Shown here: positions 24,879 through 37,383 of the stretch, piece by piece
Position numbering within the stretch: position 1 is the stretch's first letter
How the letters are laid out: every line of letters starts with the position of its first letter
From: Ampullaceana balthica
Taxonomy: Eukaryota; Mollusca; Gastropoda; Lymnaeidae
NCBI GenBank assembly: GCA_944989445.1
Contig: CALYLW010000057.1
Coordinates: 1,286,984 to 1,350,983 of the forward strand
Direction of reading: 5' to 3'
Length of the DNA stretch: 64,000 bases
Translations under genes and position numbers: made by a program
Notes under the pieces: model-generated
Told to the model about the DNA's origin: nothing
Databases searched by the model: none
The model's input: the letters and a program-made list of their open reading frames with translations, nothing else

Positions 24879-24931
24879 TGTGTGCGCGTGTGTATGTGTG
24901 TGTGTGTTTCCGTGTACGTGTGCGTGCGCGT
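24769..24931. repeat. (GA)n-(GT)n compound microsatellite
   Basis: A run of about 24 GA units passes directly into interrupted GT repeats. Long Cys/Val or Thr/His frames on both strands are artefacts of the dinucleotides. Confidence 0.95.
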
Positions 24932-25611
24932 GTATAAAATTAGCATTTCTAACCGACACTACGGATCACCTGAGGGAATTAAATTTGAAATTGCAAGTAT
25001 GTTTTCAAATTTTACCAACTCTGATGAGATAAATGTGTATTTTTCAATCCAAGCTCGATTTTTTCATCACGATACTAAATCAGTCAAATTTTTACTCCCC
25101 TCCCAGCTCTTGCCAAGGCTGCTCGACAACTTCCAGAGCTTGTCACAAATGAGCGATTCTTTCTTTTATTAGAACATTTGAATCTGGATTTCACAGATGA
25201 TTTAAAGATATTCGAAATCTTACACCTTTGTTTGTTTTTTGTTTGCTGTTTTTTTTGTTTTTTTTTGTTGTTGTTGTAGAATATCACTTTACTAGTGATG
25301 TCTCTAATGTAGCCTCGAAAATGATATTACGACGGTGCAGTGCAGCTTGAAATCATCTAGATTCAGCATAACACGCCGCTTCGTTATAAACCTACGAATT
25401 CGTCGCCAACTGAATTCTGGATGACGTATGTTTCTGCAGACGAATTTCCGCAACTATCGAAAAGTTGTAGAAAAAATATTAACCATGTTTGGGAGCACCT
25501 AAGTCTGTGAAGCTTGTGTCTCCATCTTGAATAACATAAAATCTATAATTTAAAAAAACAACAAAGAAACGCTTTGACTGATGAGCATTTGGAAAACTTG
25601 GGAAGAGCAGC

Positions 25612-26272
25612 GAGGGCGTGGTGGTCGGGCGGTAGTGCGCTCAGACGTCGTACTGACAGTCACGGGCTCGAATCTTGGTACCGAATGGGTCATCGGTTGG
25701 GGAAAGCAAAAGGCGGCTGGACATTGTGCAAGCAAAACAGTACCTCGTATGCCGTGGCTAAAAAAAATCCATGTGAACGCTACTTTACTTGACAAAACAA
25801 GTGAACGCTACTTTACTTGACAAAACATGTGAACGCTACTTTACTTGACAAAACATGTGAACGCTACTTTACTTGACAAAACATGTGAACGCTACTTTAC
25901 TTGACAAAACATGTGAACGCTACTTTACTTGACAAAACATGTGAACGCTACTTAACTTGACAAAACATGTGAACGCTACTTTACTTGACAAAACATGTGA
26001 ACGCTACTTTACTTGACAAAACATGTGAACGCTACTTTACTTGACAAAACATGTGAACGCTACTTAACTTGACAAAACATGTGAACGCTACTTTACTTGA
26101 CAAAACATGTGAACGCTACTTTACTTGACAAAACATGTGAACGCTACTTTACTTGACAAAACATGTGAACGCTACTTTACTTGACAAAAAATGTGAACGC
26201 TACTTTACTTGACAAAACATGTGAACGCTACTTTACTTGACATCATGGTCTGAAAAAGGGACTTTACTGATT
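25612..26272 (+). mobile_element. tRNA-derived SINE (type B) with amplified 3' part
   Basis: The head has a box A-like TGGTCGGGCGG and a box B-like GGGCTCGAATC, followed by a body with ACCTCGTATGCCGTGG and a tail ATGGTCTGAAAAAGGGACTT, all shared with the copy at 56305. Identical AGAGCAGC flanks (25604-25611 and 26273-26280) are the target duplication. Removing the SINE rejoins hAT transposase sequence on both sides. Its 3' segment is expanded into the 28-bp array. Confidence 0.8.
25773..26248. repeat. 28-bp minisatellite, 17 copies, inside the SINE
   Basis: GTGAACGCTACTTTACTTGA plus CAAAACAT starts at 25773 and recurs every 28 bp to 26221. The same segment occurs once, as GTGAACGTTGCTTCACTTGC, in the SINE copy at 56482, so the array arose within the element. 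Confidence 0.95.
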
Positions 26273-26638
26273 AGAGCAGCAGTTACGGAATACGAAACCA
26301 AATTAGGAAAATTGCTGGTACAGCTCAAAGCCAAATATCGCATTAGGGATGTGATACAATTCACATTTTTTAAATTAAACTTATTTGTTGTATTGATGAG
26401 GAGACGAAGTTACTTACATAAGGTAAGAAGTAGGCTACAATTTATACAGTTAATAAGACGTTAATTGCGGCTCCCGGCTTCGTGGGGAAAAAGTTTGGCC
26501 CGCGGGGTCAAAAAGATTGGCCCGCGGGGTCAAAAAGATTGGGCAGCACAAATAATCTAATACTAATACAACAATCAGATAGTCTAATACAACACTCATA
26601 TAATCTAGCACAAAACTCAGATAGTATATTACAACACT

Positions 26639-26823
26639 CAGTGGCGTAGCTGGGGGAGGGGGTTCCAAATTTGAAAGTCTCCCGGACCCCCACTTCGGGT
26701 GCCCCAAAGGCGTGTCCAAATTTTTTTACATTAAATATTACGCCACCACCATGTATGCATGGCCCCCCAAAGAGGCCAAGCCCCCGGGCCCCAAAATCCT
26801 TGCAAATCCCAGCTACGCCACTG
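26639..26823. mobile_element. hAT MITE, CAGTGGCGTAGCTGGG family
   Basis: CAGTGGCGTAGCTGGG at the left and CCCAGCTACGCCACTG at the right are perfect inverted repeats of 16 bp. Flanks ACAACACT and AAAACACT are an 8-bp duplication with one mismatch. No coding capacity. Confidence 0.85.
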
Positions 26824-26839
26824 AAAACACTCAGAAAAA

Positions 26840-27066
26840 AAATGAGATAGACATAGGGATAAAAACATTTATTTTGTTCCGAATGCAAGAACAAACACAT
26901 ACAAACTCTGGTTCTTCTCGCCTGGAATTCGGGCACGGAATTATGGGTTGCTTAAACAAACCAGGAAAGCCAACACACTGTCAACATTCAAAATTCTATT
27001 AAATACGCAAGAGTAGACAAAAAACCTTGGATAAACGAGGGACGCAATAATCTCCTGTACAGAAAC
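26840..27066 (+). mobile_element. LINE 3' end, same family as 47823
   Basis: AAACCAGGAAAGCCAACACA and TCAACATTCAAAATTCTATT, followed by GGACGCAATAATCTCCTGTA, match the LINE at 48290-48430. It is a decayed C-terminal polymerase frame (KANTLSTFK) plus 3' UTR and stem-loop tail. 5'-truncated. Confidence 0.7.
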
Positions 27067-27185
27067 ACCTTCTTTGGCATGTAAGCTAATCCAATTTGAT
27101 GTCAAATTGTAACTGTTTAGTGTACTGATGGCATTAGACAAAACTTTATTCTCTTTTCCATTGCCGGATACAGATGACAAACGTG

Positions 27186-27466
27186 TCGATACTAGTGGGA
27201 TCGATACAATGAAGATTCAAACAGCTATCTTGCATGAAACATCGATACTAGTGGGATCGATACAATGAAGATTCAAACAGCTATCTTGCATGAAACATCG
27301 ATACTAGTGGGATCGATACAATGAAGATTCAAACAGCTATCTTGCATGATACCTCGATACCAGTGAGATCGATACAATGAAGATTCAAACAGCTATCTTG
27401 CATGAAACCTCGATACCAGTGCGATCGATACAATGAAGATTCAAACAGCTATCTGGCATGAAACCT
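27186..27466. repeat. 56-bp minisatellite, 5 copies
   Basis: Units start TCGATACTAGTGGGATCGAT at 27186, 27242 and 27298, and TCGATACCAGTGxGATCGAT at 27354 and 27410: an exact 56-bp period. Confidence 0.9.
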
Positions 27467-28220
27467 TGTAACGAATAATTAGAGCATGTTTTCTACGGTT
27501 GACGAGTCATCTCCCCCGAGATGTCATTAAGCTCTTGAGAGTTGAGTTGTTGTTCTTTGTATTGTTCTCTCGAAAGCTGTTTAGTGGAAATGTTCAAACT
27601 TTGTCTATACTTTATTGTCAAGTATTTCTTTAACTTGTATACGTCACTCATTGCCTGAACTTGAACGTAGTATTCCCTTTGTTTCTATTGAAAGTACTCG
27701 GGTGAAAATGCTGATTATGTATGTCGGTGGCGTTAGTAGAAAATGAAAAGTTTTTTTGTTTTTTTTAATACTCTGAAAAGTGCGTTTACTTATCTGAGAG
27801 ATAAATTTGTAGACTCACCACACAAAACCTTAGCCTATTAACACGTCTCAATAATTTTTAATATATTTTAAATATTATAAATAAATTCATCATCATCATC
27901 ATAAATCCCGTGACCGCTGTGTTGGGGGTAGGGGTTGGGAAGAGCATGACTTATCAAAAGACAACGATCTCCACATTTGCTTCTCTTGAGCGGCGGCCAG
28001 TAAGTCATTCAACCCCAGCCCCTATCCATTTCTTTATGTTGTCAAGCCAACTTTTCCACTGTCGACCACTTCTCCGGCCCCCTTCTACAGTGCCTTGAAA
28101 GATGATTTTCGTCAGGCTATCATGTTGCAGCACATTAACGAACCATGCCAGGTTGAGTCTCTTAATTGTCGTTATAATGGTTTCTTGAAGGCCAAAATGG
28201 CGTTTATTCTGTCACAGACC
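27467..28220. other. No gene found
   Basis: AT-rich spacer with a short CAT repeat at 27888-27902. No coding region was recognised. Confidence 0.35.
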
Positions 28221-31200
28221 TATAGTATAATGTAACTGTCTACAGTATAATGTAACTGTCTATAGTATAATGTAACTGTCTACAGTATAATGTAACTGTC
28301 TATAGTATAATGTAACTGTCTATAGTATAATGTAACTGTCTACAGTATAATGTAACTGTCTATAGTATAATGTAACTGTCTATAGTATAATGTAACTGTC
28401 TACAATATAATGTAACTGTCTATAGTATATTGTAACTGTCTACAGTATAATGTAACTGTCTATAGTATAATGTAACTGTCTACAGTATAATGTAACTGTC
28501 TACAGTATAATGTAACTGTCTATAGTATAATGTAACTGTCTATAGTATAATGTAACTGTCTACAGTATAATGTAACTGTCTACAGTATAATGTAACTGTC
28601 TATAGTATAATGTAACTGTCTACAGTATAATGTAACTGTCTATAGTATAATGTAACTGTCTATAGTATAATGTAACTGTCTATAGTATAATGTAACTGTC
28701 TACAGTATAATGTAACTGTCTATAGTATAATGTAACTGTCTATAGTATAATGTAACTGTCTACAGTATAATGTAACTGTCTATAGTATAATGTAACTGTC
28801 TATAGTATAATGTAACTGTCTACAATATAATGTAACTGTCTATAGTATATTGTAACTGTCTACAGTATAATGTAACTGTCTATAGTATAATGTAACTGTC
28901 TACAGTATAATGTAACTGTCTATAGTATAATGTAACTGTCTACAATATAATGTAACTGTCTACAATATAATGTAACTGTCTATAGTATATTGTAACTGTC
29001 TACAGTATAATGTAACTGTCTATAATATAATGTAACTGTCTACAGTATAATGTAACTGTCTATAGTATAATGTAACTGTCTACAATATAATGTAACTGTC
29101 TATAGTATAATGTAACTGTCTATAGTATAATGTAACTGTCTACAGTATAATGTAACTGTCTACAGTATAATGTAACTGTCTACAGTATAATGTAACTGTC
29201 TATAGTATAATGTAACTGTCTATAGTATAATGTAACTGTCTACAGTATAATGTAACTGTCTATAGTATAATGTAACTGTCTATAGTATAATGTAACTGTC
29301 TACAATATAATGTAACTGTCTATAGTATATTGTAACTGTCTACAGTATAATGTAACTGTCTATAGTATAATGTAACTGTCTACAGTATAATGTAACTGTC
29401 TATAGTATAATGTAACTGTCTACAATATAATGTAACTGTCTACAATATAATGTAACTGTCTATAGTATATTGTAACTGTCTACAGTATAATGTAACTGTC
29501 TATAGTATAATGTAACTGTCTACAGTATAATGTAACTGTCTATAGTATAATGTAACTGTCTATAGTATAATGTAACTGTCTACAGTATAATGTAACTGTC
29601 TATAGTATAATGTAACTGTCTATAGTATAATGTAACTGTCTACAATATAATGTAACTGTCTATAGTATATTGTAACTGTCTACAGTATAATGTAACTGTC
29701 TATAGTATAATGTAACTGTCTACAGTATAATGTAACTGTCTATAGTATAATGTAACTGTCTACAATATAATGTAACTGTCTACAATATAATGTAACTGTC
29801 TATAGTATATTGTAACTGTCTACAGTATAATGTAACTGTCTATAGTATAATGTAACTGTCTACAGTATAATGTAACTGTCTATAGTATAATGTAACTGTC
29901 TACAATATAATGTAACTGTCTATAGTATAATGTAACTGTCTATAGTATAATGTAACTGTCTACAGTATAATGTAACTGTCTACAGTATAATGTAACTGTC
30001 TACAGTATAATGTAACTGTCTATAGTATAATGTAACTGTCTATAGTATAATTTAAATGTCTACAGTATAATGTAACTGTCTACAGTATAATGTAACTGTC
30101 TATAGTATAATGTATCTGTCTATAGTATATTGTAACTGTCTACAGTATAATGTAACTGTCTATAGTATAATGTAACTGTCTATAGTATATTGTAACTGTC
30201 TATAGTATAATGTAACTGTCTATAGTATAATGTAACTGTCTATAGTATAATGTAGCTGTCTACAGTATAAAGTAACTGTCTATAGTATAATGTAACTGTC
30301 TACAGTATAATGTAACTGTCTACAGTATAATGTAACTGTCTACAGTATAATGTAACTGTCTATAGTATAAAGTAACTGTCTATAGTATAATGTAACTGTC
30401 TATAATATAATGTAACTGTCTACAGTATAATGTAACTGTCTACAGTATAATGTAACTGTCTATAGTATAAAGTAACTGTCTATAGTATAATGTAACTGTC
30501 TATAATATAATGTAACTGTCTACAGTATAATGTAACTGTCTATAGTATAATGTAACTGTCTACAGTATAATGTAACTGTCTACAGTATAATGTAACTGTC
30601 TATAGTATAAAGTAACTGTCTATAGTATAATGTAACTGTCTATAATATAATGTAACTGTCTACAGTATAATGTAACTGTCTATAGTATAATGTAACTGTC
30701 TACAGTATAATGTAACTGTCTACAGTATAATGTATCTGTCTATAGTATATTGTAACTGTCTATAGTATAATGTAACTGTCTATAGTATAATGTAACTGTC
30801 TATGGTATAATGTAACTGTCTATAGTATAATGTAACTGTCTATAGTATAATGTAACTGTCTACAGTATAATGTAACTGTCTATAGTATAATGTAACTGTC
30901 TATAGTATAATGTAGCTGTCTACAGTATAATGTAACTGTCTACAGTATAATGTATCTGTCTACAGTATAATGTAACTGTCTATAGTATAAAGTAACTGTC
31001 TATAGTATAAAGTAACTGTCTATAGTATAATGTAACTGTCTATAATATAATGTAACTGTCTACAGTATAATGTAACTGTCTATAGTATAATGTAACTGTC
31101 TATTGTATAATGTAACTGTCTATAGTATAATGTAACTGTCTATAGTATAATGTAACTGTCTATAGTATAATGTAACTGTCTACAGTATAATGTAACTGTC

Positions 31201-33032
31201 TACAATATAATGTAACTGTCTATAGTATAATGTAACTGTCTATAGTATAATGTAACTGTCTACAGTATAATGTAACTGTCTACAGTATAATGTAACTGTC
31301 TACAGTATAATTTAAATGTCTACAGTATAATGTAACTGTCTACAGTATAATGTAACTGTCTACAGTATAATGTAACTGTCTATAGTATAATGTAACTGTC
31401 TATAGTATAATGTAACTGTCTATAGTATAATGTAACTGTCTACAGTATAATGTAACTGTCTATAGTATAATGTAAATGTCTACAGTATAATGTAACTGTC
31501 TACAGTATAATGTAACTGTCTACAGTATAATGTAACTGTCTACAGTATAATGTAACTGTCTACAGTATAATGTAACTGTCTATAGTATAATGTAACTGTC
31601 TACAGTATAATGTAACTGTCTACAGTATAATGTAACTGTCTATAGTATAATGTAACTGTCTACAGTATAATGTAACTGTCTACAGTATAATGTAACTGTC
31701 TACAGTATAATGTAACTGTCTATAGTATAATGTAACTGTCTACAGTATAATGTAACTGTCTACAATATAATGTAACTGTCTACAGTATAATGTAACTGTC
31801 TATAGTATAATGTAACTGTCTACAGTATAATGTAACTGTCTACAGTATAATGTAACTGTCTACAGTATAATGTAACTGTCTATAGTATAATGTAAATGTC
31901 TACAGTATAATGTAACTGTCTACAGTATAATGTAACTGTCTATAGTATAATGTAAATGTCTACAGTATAATGTAACTGTCTATAGTATAATGTAACTGTC
32001 TACAGTATAATGTAACTGTCTATAGTATAATGTAACTGTCTACAGTATAATGTAACTGTCTATAGTATAATGTAACTGTCTACAGTATAATGTAACTGTC
32101 TACAGTATAATGTAACTGTCTATAGTATAATGTAACTGTCTATAGTATAATGTAACTGTCTATTGTATAATGTAACTGTCTACAGTATAATGTAACTGTC
32201 TATTGTATAATGTAACTGTCTATAGTATAATGTAACTGTCTATAATATAATGTAAATGTCTACAGTATAATGTAACTGTTTACAGTATAATGTAACTGTC
32301 TACAGTATAATGTAACTGTCTACAGTATAATGTAACTGTCTACAGTATAATGTAACTGTCTATTGTATAATGTAACTGTCTATAGTATAATGTAACTGTC
32401 TACAGTATAATGTAACTGTCTATTGTATAATGTAACTGTCTATAGTATAATGTAACTGTCTATAGTATAATGTAACTGTCTATAGTATAATGTAACTGTC
32501 TATAGTATAATGTAACTGTTTACAGTATAATGTAACTGTCTACAGTATAATGTAACTGTCTATAGTATAATGTAACTGTCTACAGTATAATGTAACTGTC
32601 TACAGTATAATGTAACTGTCTATAGTATAATGTAACTGTCTATAGTATAATGTAACTGTCTATAGTATAATGTAACTGTCTATAGTATAATGTAACTGTC
32701 TATAGTATAATGTAGCTGTCTACAGTATAATGTAACTGTCTATGGTATAATGTAACTGTCTACAGTATAATGTAACTGTCTATGGTATAATGTAAATGTC
32801 TATGGTATAATGTAACTGTCTATAGTATAATGTAACTGTCTATAGTATAATGTAGCTGTCTACAGTATAATGTAACTGTCTATGGTATAATGTAAATGTC
32901 TATGGTATAATGTAACTGTCTACAGTATAATGTAACTGTCTACAGTATAATGTAACTGTCTATGGTATAATGTAAATGTCTATGGTATAATGTAACTGTC
33001 TACAGTATAATGTAACTGTCTATAGTATAATG
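28221..33032. repeat. 20-bp satellite, about 240 copies, 4.8 kb
   Basis: TATAGTATAATGTAACTGTC is repeated head to tail. Every unit keeps exactly 20 bp across the whole array (the phase never shifts), while single-base variants are common: TACAGT, TACAAT, GTATAT, AGTAAC, TATGGT. Variants recur in ordered blocks, indicating higher-order copies. The unit contains in-frame stops and does not code. Confidence 0.98.
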
Positions 33033-33180
33033 CATTTTAATTGTAGCAATAAAAGAGTAAGAAGTAGTAAACGTTAATTTGCCTTTTTTTTATATTAGGA
33101 AGTGATTATTAGCATGGTTGTGGTCCTGGGGATAATGCCGAGTATTTCTTGTGTTCTAGATAAGAGATCTGGAGAATTTT
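33033..33180 (+). repeat. Dispersed repeat fragment next to the satellite
   Basis: TGCATTTTAATTGTAGCAAT through GGATAATGCCGAGTAT matches, in reverse complement, 40420-40556 at roughly 85-90% by eye. The satellite abuts it directly, and the second copy still carries one satellite-like monomer in the same position. Confidence 0.7.
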
Positions 33181-33439
33181 TCTCATGCATTTGTTTTCAA
33201 ATAAATTAGAGTTTTACTAACAGATCTTCTTTTTACCTTTCATGTCGCAATATAGGAAATGTGAACAATAAAATTAAATAACTTTTAAAGAATGACTTGT
33301 TTATTATTTATCCTATGTCGAATCGTCCCTGCCATCATCGTAACGTCTTTGCACATACTGAGGGAAAAACAAATTTAAACAATCATCATTAACATTGAGA
33401 CCCCCCACCCCCACAAGCAATAAAATAAAATTTGAGTGA
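33181..33439. other. No gene found
   Basis: AT-rich spacer between the satellite flank and MITE copy b. Confidence 0.3.
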
Positions 33440-33765
33440 CCCTTTATGCGTATAAGTGGCCCTCCATAAATGACATCACGCACCGAAAGGGGGGGGGGTC
33501 GAATGTCATACAGGGTATTTAAGAAATGTGACGTCACATCAATAACACGCAACTTTCAATAAGTTCCACTTAAATGTTTGATTGCTTACAATTTATTTTA
33601 TGATGTTTTCAATGGCTGCACGAGTGTTACGATATTAGTGTGTAGCCTTACACTAAATATATACATGAAAAAAGTTATTTGAAACATGCTCGTTTTTATG
33701 ACGACGCGAGACGAGTGAGTGAAAAGTCGGCCAAAATCGCGTGACGTTATTTATGGATAGTGCTG
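33440..33765 (+). mobile_element. MITE with CATAAATGAC inverted ends, copy b
   Basis: CCTCCATAAATGACATCACG at the left and CGCGTGACGTTATTTATGGA at the right, with AAATGTGACGTCACATC inside, in the same orientation as copy a at 22607. Confidence 0.65.
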
Positions 33766-33966
33766 GGTTTATATATTGGCCACACAACCTATTGCTTAGG
33801 GCCCCCACTTTCCTGTACCCCCCCTCCAACCCAAATTTAAAAAAAAATATTAAAAAAAAATTAAAATAAAATAATAATAATTGTTCGAGTGGGCAATCAT
33901 ATTTATGACACTGACATAGAATATCTGGACTTAAAGGGACCCGTATCTCAAAATAGCTTAGGCCTA

Positions 33967-34248
33967 GGGCCTTAAAGAGTCTAAATCCAGTTAAAGAAAC
34001 AAACGCACGATCTTGCTAGCTATTCATGGATCCTAGCCATCAAAAGATTTATTTACCTCCCTTTGCATAGTTTATTGTAACAAATAAAACACACTTACGT
34101 GGACATATAAATTTGATTTTATCCCAGAATTTCCCAGTCTCACGTGAAGATAATAAAAATGTAGCTAATTTTCCCGGATAAGTAGTTTAAGTGGGACGCG
34201 GTGGTCGAGTGGCAGCACGCTCGACTGGCGTACCGTTGGTCACGGGCC
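33967..34248. repeat. 280-bp tandem duplication, first copy
   Basis: The segment from GGGCCTTAAAGAGTC to GGTCACGGG is repeated at 34246-34378 plus 38555-38707. I see a single mismatch between copies (CTTGCTAGC against CTTGCGAGC). The junction shares GGG. The right end is a SINE head cut after GTCACGGG, just before box B, so the duplication copied an existing SINE's 5' part. Confidence 0.85.
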
Positions 34249-34437
34249 TTAAAGAGTCTAAATCCAGTTAAAGAAACAAACGCACGATCTTGCGAGCTAT
34301 TCATGGATCCTAGCCATCAAAAGATTTATTTACCTCCCTTTGCATAGTTTATTGTAACAAATAAAACACACTTACGTGCAGAGGCGTCACTAGGGTTGGT
34401 GTCACCCGGGGCGGTAGCTCATGGTGTCACCCCTTCA

Positions 34438-34825
34438 CGTCCATAAATGACGTCACGCGATGTTGCCGATTTTTTACCCCACCCTCCCCCAGCGTCATAC
34501 TTTGTCACAAAAACTTAGACCCCACCCCTTTTTTACAATCTGACGTCACAAAGCTTTGACAACCCTCCCCCAAGCCGTATTTTCTCAATAAAAATTAGCA
34601 TGTTGCAAATTATTTTTGTCATTTAAATATGTATTTGGGGTAAGTCTGCACTGTAATATCGTAACACGCGTGAAGTCATTGAAAAAGTAATTAAATAAAT
34701 GGTAAACAATCAAATATTTAAGTGGAACTTTAATTTAAAGTTAGTTTCGCGTTTTTGATGTGACGTCACATTTCTTAAACACCCCCCTCCTCGTACCACA
34801 TCGTCACAGATGCGTGGACCCCCCC
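34438..34825 (-). mobile_element. MITE copy c, inverted, nested
   Basis: CGTCCATAAATGACGTCACG at the left, then GTCACAAAAACTTAGACCCC and TGTGACGTCACATTTCTTAA, in the reverse order and strand of copy a. The expected right end is missing; the ZMYM1-like hAT starts at 34833. Confidence 0.6.
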
Positions 34826-35810
34826 CCCTCCTATGGCGGATTAAAAGGGGGGTGGTGCTGAACGGGCTAAAGCCCCCAATAATTTAAGGGCCCCCAAACT
34901 TTTTATGAATTATAGTGTATAATAAAGATGCAGGCCATTATGTTTGTACGAATCCCTGAAAATGCCTTGGACAGTCATAAGGCAATGCTGCAAATGAGTA
35001 GGAAGTATAACGGAAACCAGGCTAACTTTCGTGAGAAGTGCATTGTAGCTCATTATGTGCCGTGCACAGCTCATTCCTTTAATTTGGTTGGGAAAAGAGC
35101 AGCAGGTTGTCCTACTGCGGTCAGATTTTTTTGTCTTCTGCAAAATCTTTATACCCGACTTGTTGCATCTACTCATCGTTGACAGGTACTTCAAAAACAC
35201 ATGAAATTGATACATGCTAACAAAGACTTGTCTGACACAAGATGGTCAGCCTGACATTATGCTGTAAGGTCTTTTAATAGCTCATACCATGAGAATATCG
35301 CAGCACTGGAAGAATTAGCAACGAATGAAAATCAGCCACGTGACTGCCTACTTGAAGAAGAAGAATTTCTAAAGGAAATTGAACAACTGGAAGTCGCTAT
35401 TTTACTTGAAATTTGGGAAACAATTTTAGAAAGGAAGTCTATCATTGAGTTTATTAAAAAATAGCATTCTTAATTTTATTCCTATGAAGACAAAGGAAAG
35501 GAAAAGTCCGTGGTAAAAAGAGTGTAAACAATTTTCAATACTATCAAACAAAAAAGAAAGGGTCAGTTTGATAAAGGGACATCAACAAAACAGTATTCTC
35601 CTGGAGAAAACAATTCAAGATTGAGGTATTTCTGGTAATCATTGACAAACTTTCTTAAGCCCTACAACATTGGTTAAGTGCATATAAATACATCCATGAG
35701 AAATTTGGCTTTCTTACAAACCTAACTGAGCTCAGCACTTTCGCCACCGGATGGGCAGCAGCCATGTTAATGGAAGAACATTCAAGTGATTTCGAAAAAG
35801 ACCATCCTTC

Positions 35811-37375
35811 ATGGATACGGTCTACGAACTAGAAGACTCAGTCTCCATACCCAAGCACAGGGAACGAATGCGACTGGTCCCTGCTCGAGGACCACATGAA
35901 AGCTTTGACTTGCCTGAACTACGTTTGACACTGGCAAATACAGCGGTGACGAAAGCCAGTCCCTTCGAGCTCCAGCGAGACGAGACTCTGAAGACAATCG
36001 AGGCTTATGGCGACAGCGTGGTAAAAGTCTTCACGGACGGCTCACGTTTCAAGGATTGCAGAAGTGGATACGGAGTACTGATTCAATACCACCAACCTGT
36101 ACCTGACAGTATTGAACTGTCAGGGCCGTGCGGAGCCGCATACAGTAGTCACGACGCCGAACTGGAGGCAATCTGCAAGGGTTTGAAGGAAGTGCGCTGA
36201 CGTCTAGCAAGAAGAAAGGTTTTCCCGACCGTCGTAGTCTTCACCGACTCACGGTTTTCGCTCGAGACTGTGGGTCGATCCTCTCTGGAGACGAAAACGG
36301 TCAGTGTCATTTTGGAAACAGTAGGTGAAATCCTAGCACGAGGCGGAAAAGTAGTCCTTCAGTACATCACTGGGCACAGTGGCGAGCCTCATTCAGACAG
36401 GGTCGATAAGTTGGCGAGAGAAGGTTCAGCTCAGCCCCAACCCGATCGCCCGATGACCCAGCTGGGGGTCAGATCGTGGCTTAAGGACCATTTCCGAGAG
36501 AAATGGCTTCAGTGCTGGGCGTCTGGAAGCACGGCCAGAAAAGTATTCCAGTACATGCCGCGACCGAGCAAAAGCGACTCCTGGTGGAAAATTGGACGTA
36601 GCAATCAGACGCTCATAACTAGAATGAGAACTGAACATTGTCCCATACGAAGCTACTTGTACAAGTTTAACACTAGAAGGGAACTGGCCTGTCGGCTGTG
36701 TGGCCACCCGGAGGAGACGGTGGCCCACGTACTCGAAGAGTGCCCCGAGCTGTGCGGGGATTTGGAGGGAGAAGTAACGGTACCTGCAGAGGATTACCTC
36801 TACGGCGATGCCCGCTTGATGAGGCTCGCTTGCGATAAAATGAACCGGGTCCTAAGAGCCTAACGGCTCGACCCAAAAGGGAATGAACATTCACGAAGAA
36901 GGGGTCGGGTAAATCCGAAGCAACTGTTTCGTCCCCCTCAATTTACTAGCAACGCCATCGAGCGGTGCCGGTTTAGGGCCAAGAGCGCCAGTACGGATTA
37001 GCAAAAAGTGCCGCGAAGAACGCATTGGACGCCAGCTCTGAGGAAACCTTCCAGTGGGGGTTGCACCCTAGGTAGGTCTTTGATGATCCCCGGTCTGCAG
37101 CGGTCCTAACCGTGGAGACCCGTGTGCTTTGCCGGGATGGCGCCAAAGTGGTAGCGGGTCGTAATAGGAAATTCCACCACCTCCTTGTGAGGGCAACTTA
37201 GTGGGAGGCATCTTCGACTGTATGTCCTGGATGCCCAGGTGGCCGCTTCAGAAGCGACCGCTTTTTTTTTGGGGGGGGGGAGGGGGTTCCTCAGCTGTTA
37301 CGTCCCTTTGGTGGCCAGATGGCTAAGGGGGTCTTCCGGGAAGACCCATAAAGAGCACTAGGCTCGGGGCTTCTG
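35811..37375 (+). mobile_element. 5'-truncated LINE with RNase H and zinc-knuckle C-terminus
   Basis: The frame from 35811 to the stop at 36863 is open except for one in-frame TGA at 36198-36200. It encodes an RNase H domain with all four acidic positions visible (VFTDGSR, HDAELEAI, VFTDSR, SDRVDKLA) and a C-terminal CRLCGHPEETVAHVLEEC (CX2CX8HX4C) motif, the layout of I/Jockey-type non-LTR elements that keep RNase H. Composition is GC-richer than its surroundings. A GC-rich 3' UTR of about 0.5 kb follows. It is inserted in hAT transposase sequence. The reverse transcriptase is absent. Confidence 0.8.
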
Positions 37376-37383
37376 ATTTTCTT

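Larger units (their letters stand above)
23158..26551 (+). mobile_element. Decayed hAT transposon of the GTF2IRD2/ZBED-like group
   Basis: The left end CAGTGCTGTCCAACCCGCGG pairs with an inverted right end (GCCCGCGGGGTCAAAAAGAT, TTGGGCAGCAC). Flanks GTAATCTA (23150-23157) and ATAATCTA (26552-26559) fit an 8-bp duplication with one mismatch. Plus-strand transposase remnants appear in order: VCLICHAAISGINKSNLQRL and DFDNDFPKGPKGTKLREDK (zinc-finger region, about 24090-24215), HLRELNLKLQ (about 24967), then FPQLSKSCRKILTMFGST (hATC region, about 25445-25498) and LTDEHLENLGRAA. Many stops and frameshifts: dead. A SINE (25612) splits the last conserved block and a GA/GT microsatellite sits in the middle. 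Confidence 0.75.

Noticed and set aside
24741..25172. Cys/Val-rich and Thr/His-rich frames
   Set aside because: Dinucleotide microsatellite read in different frames.
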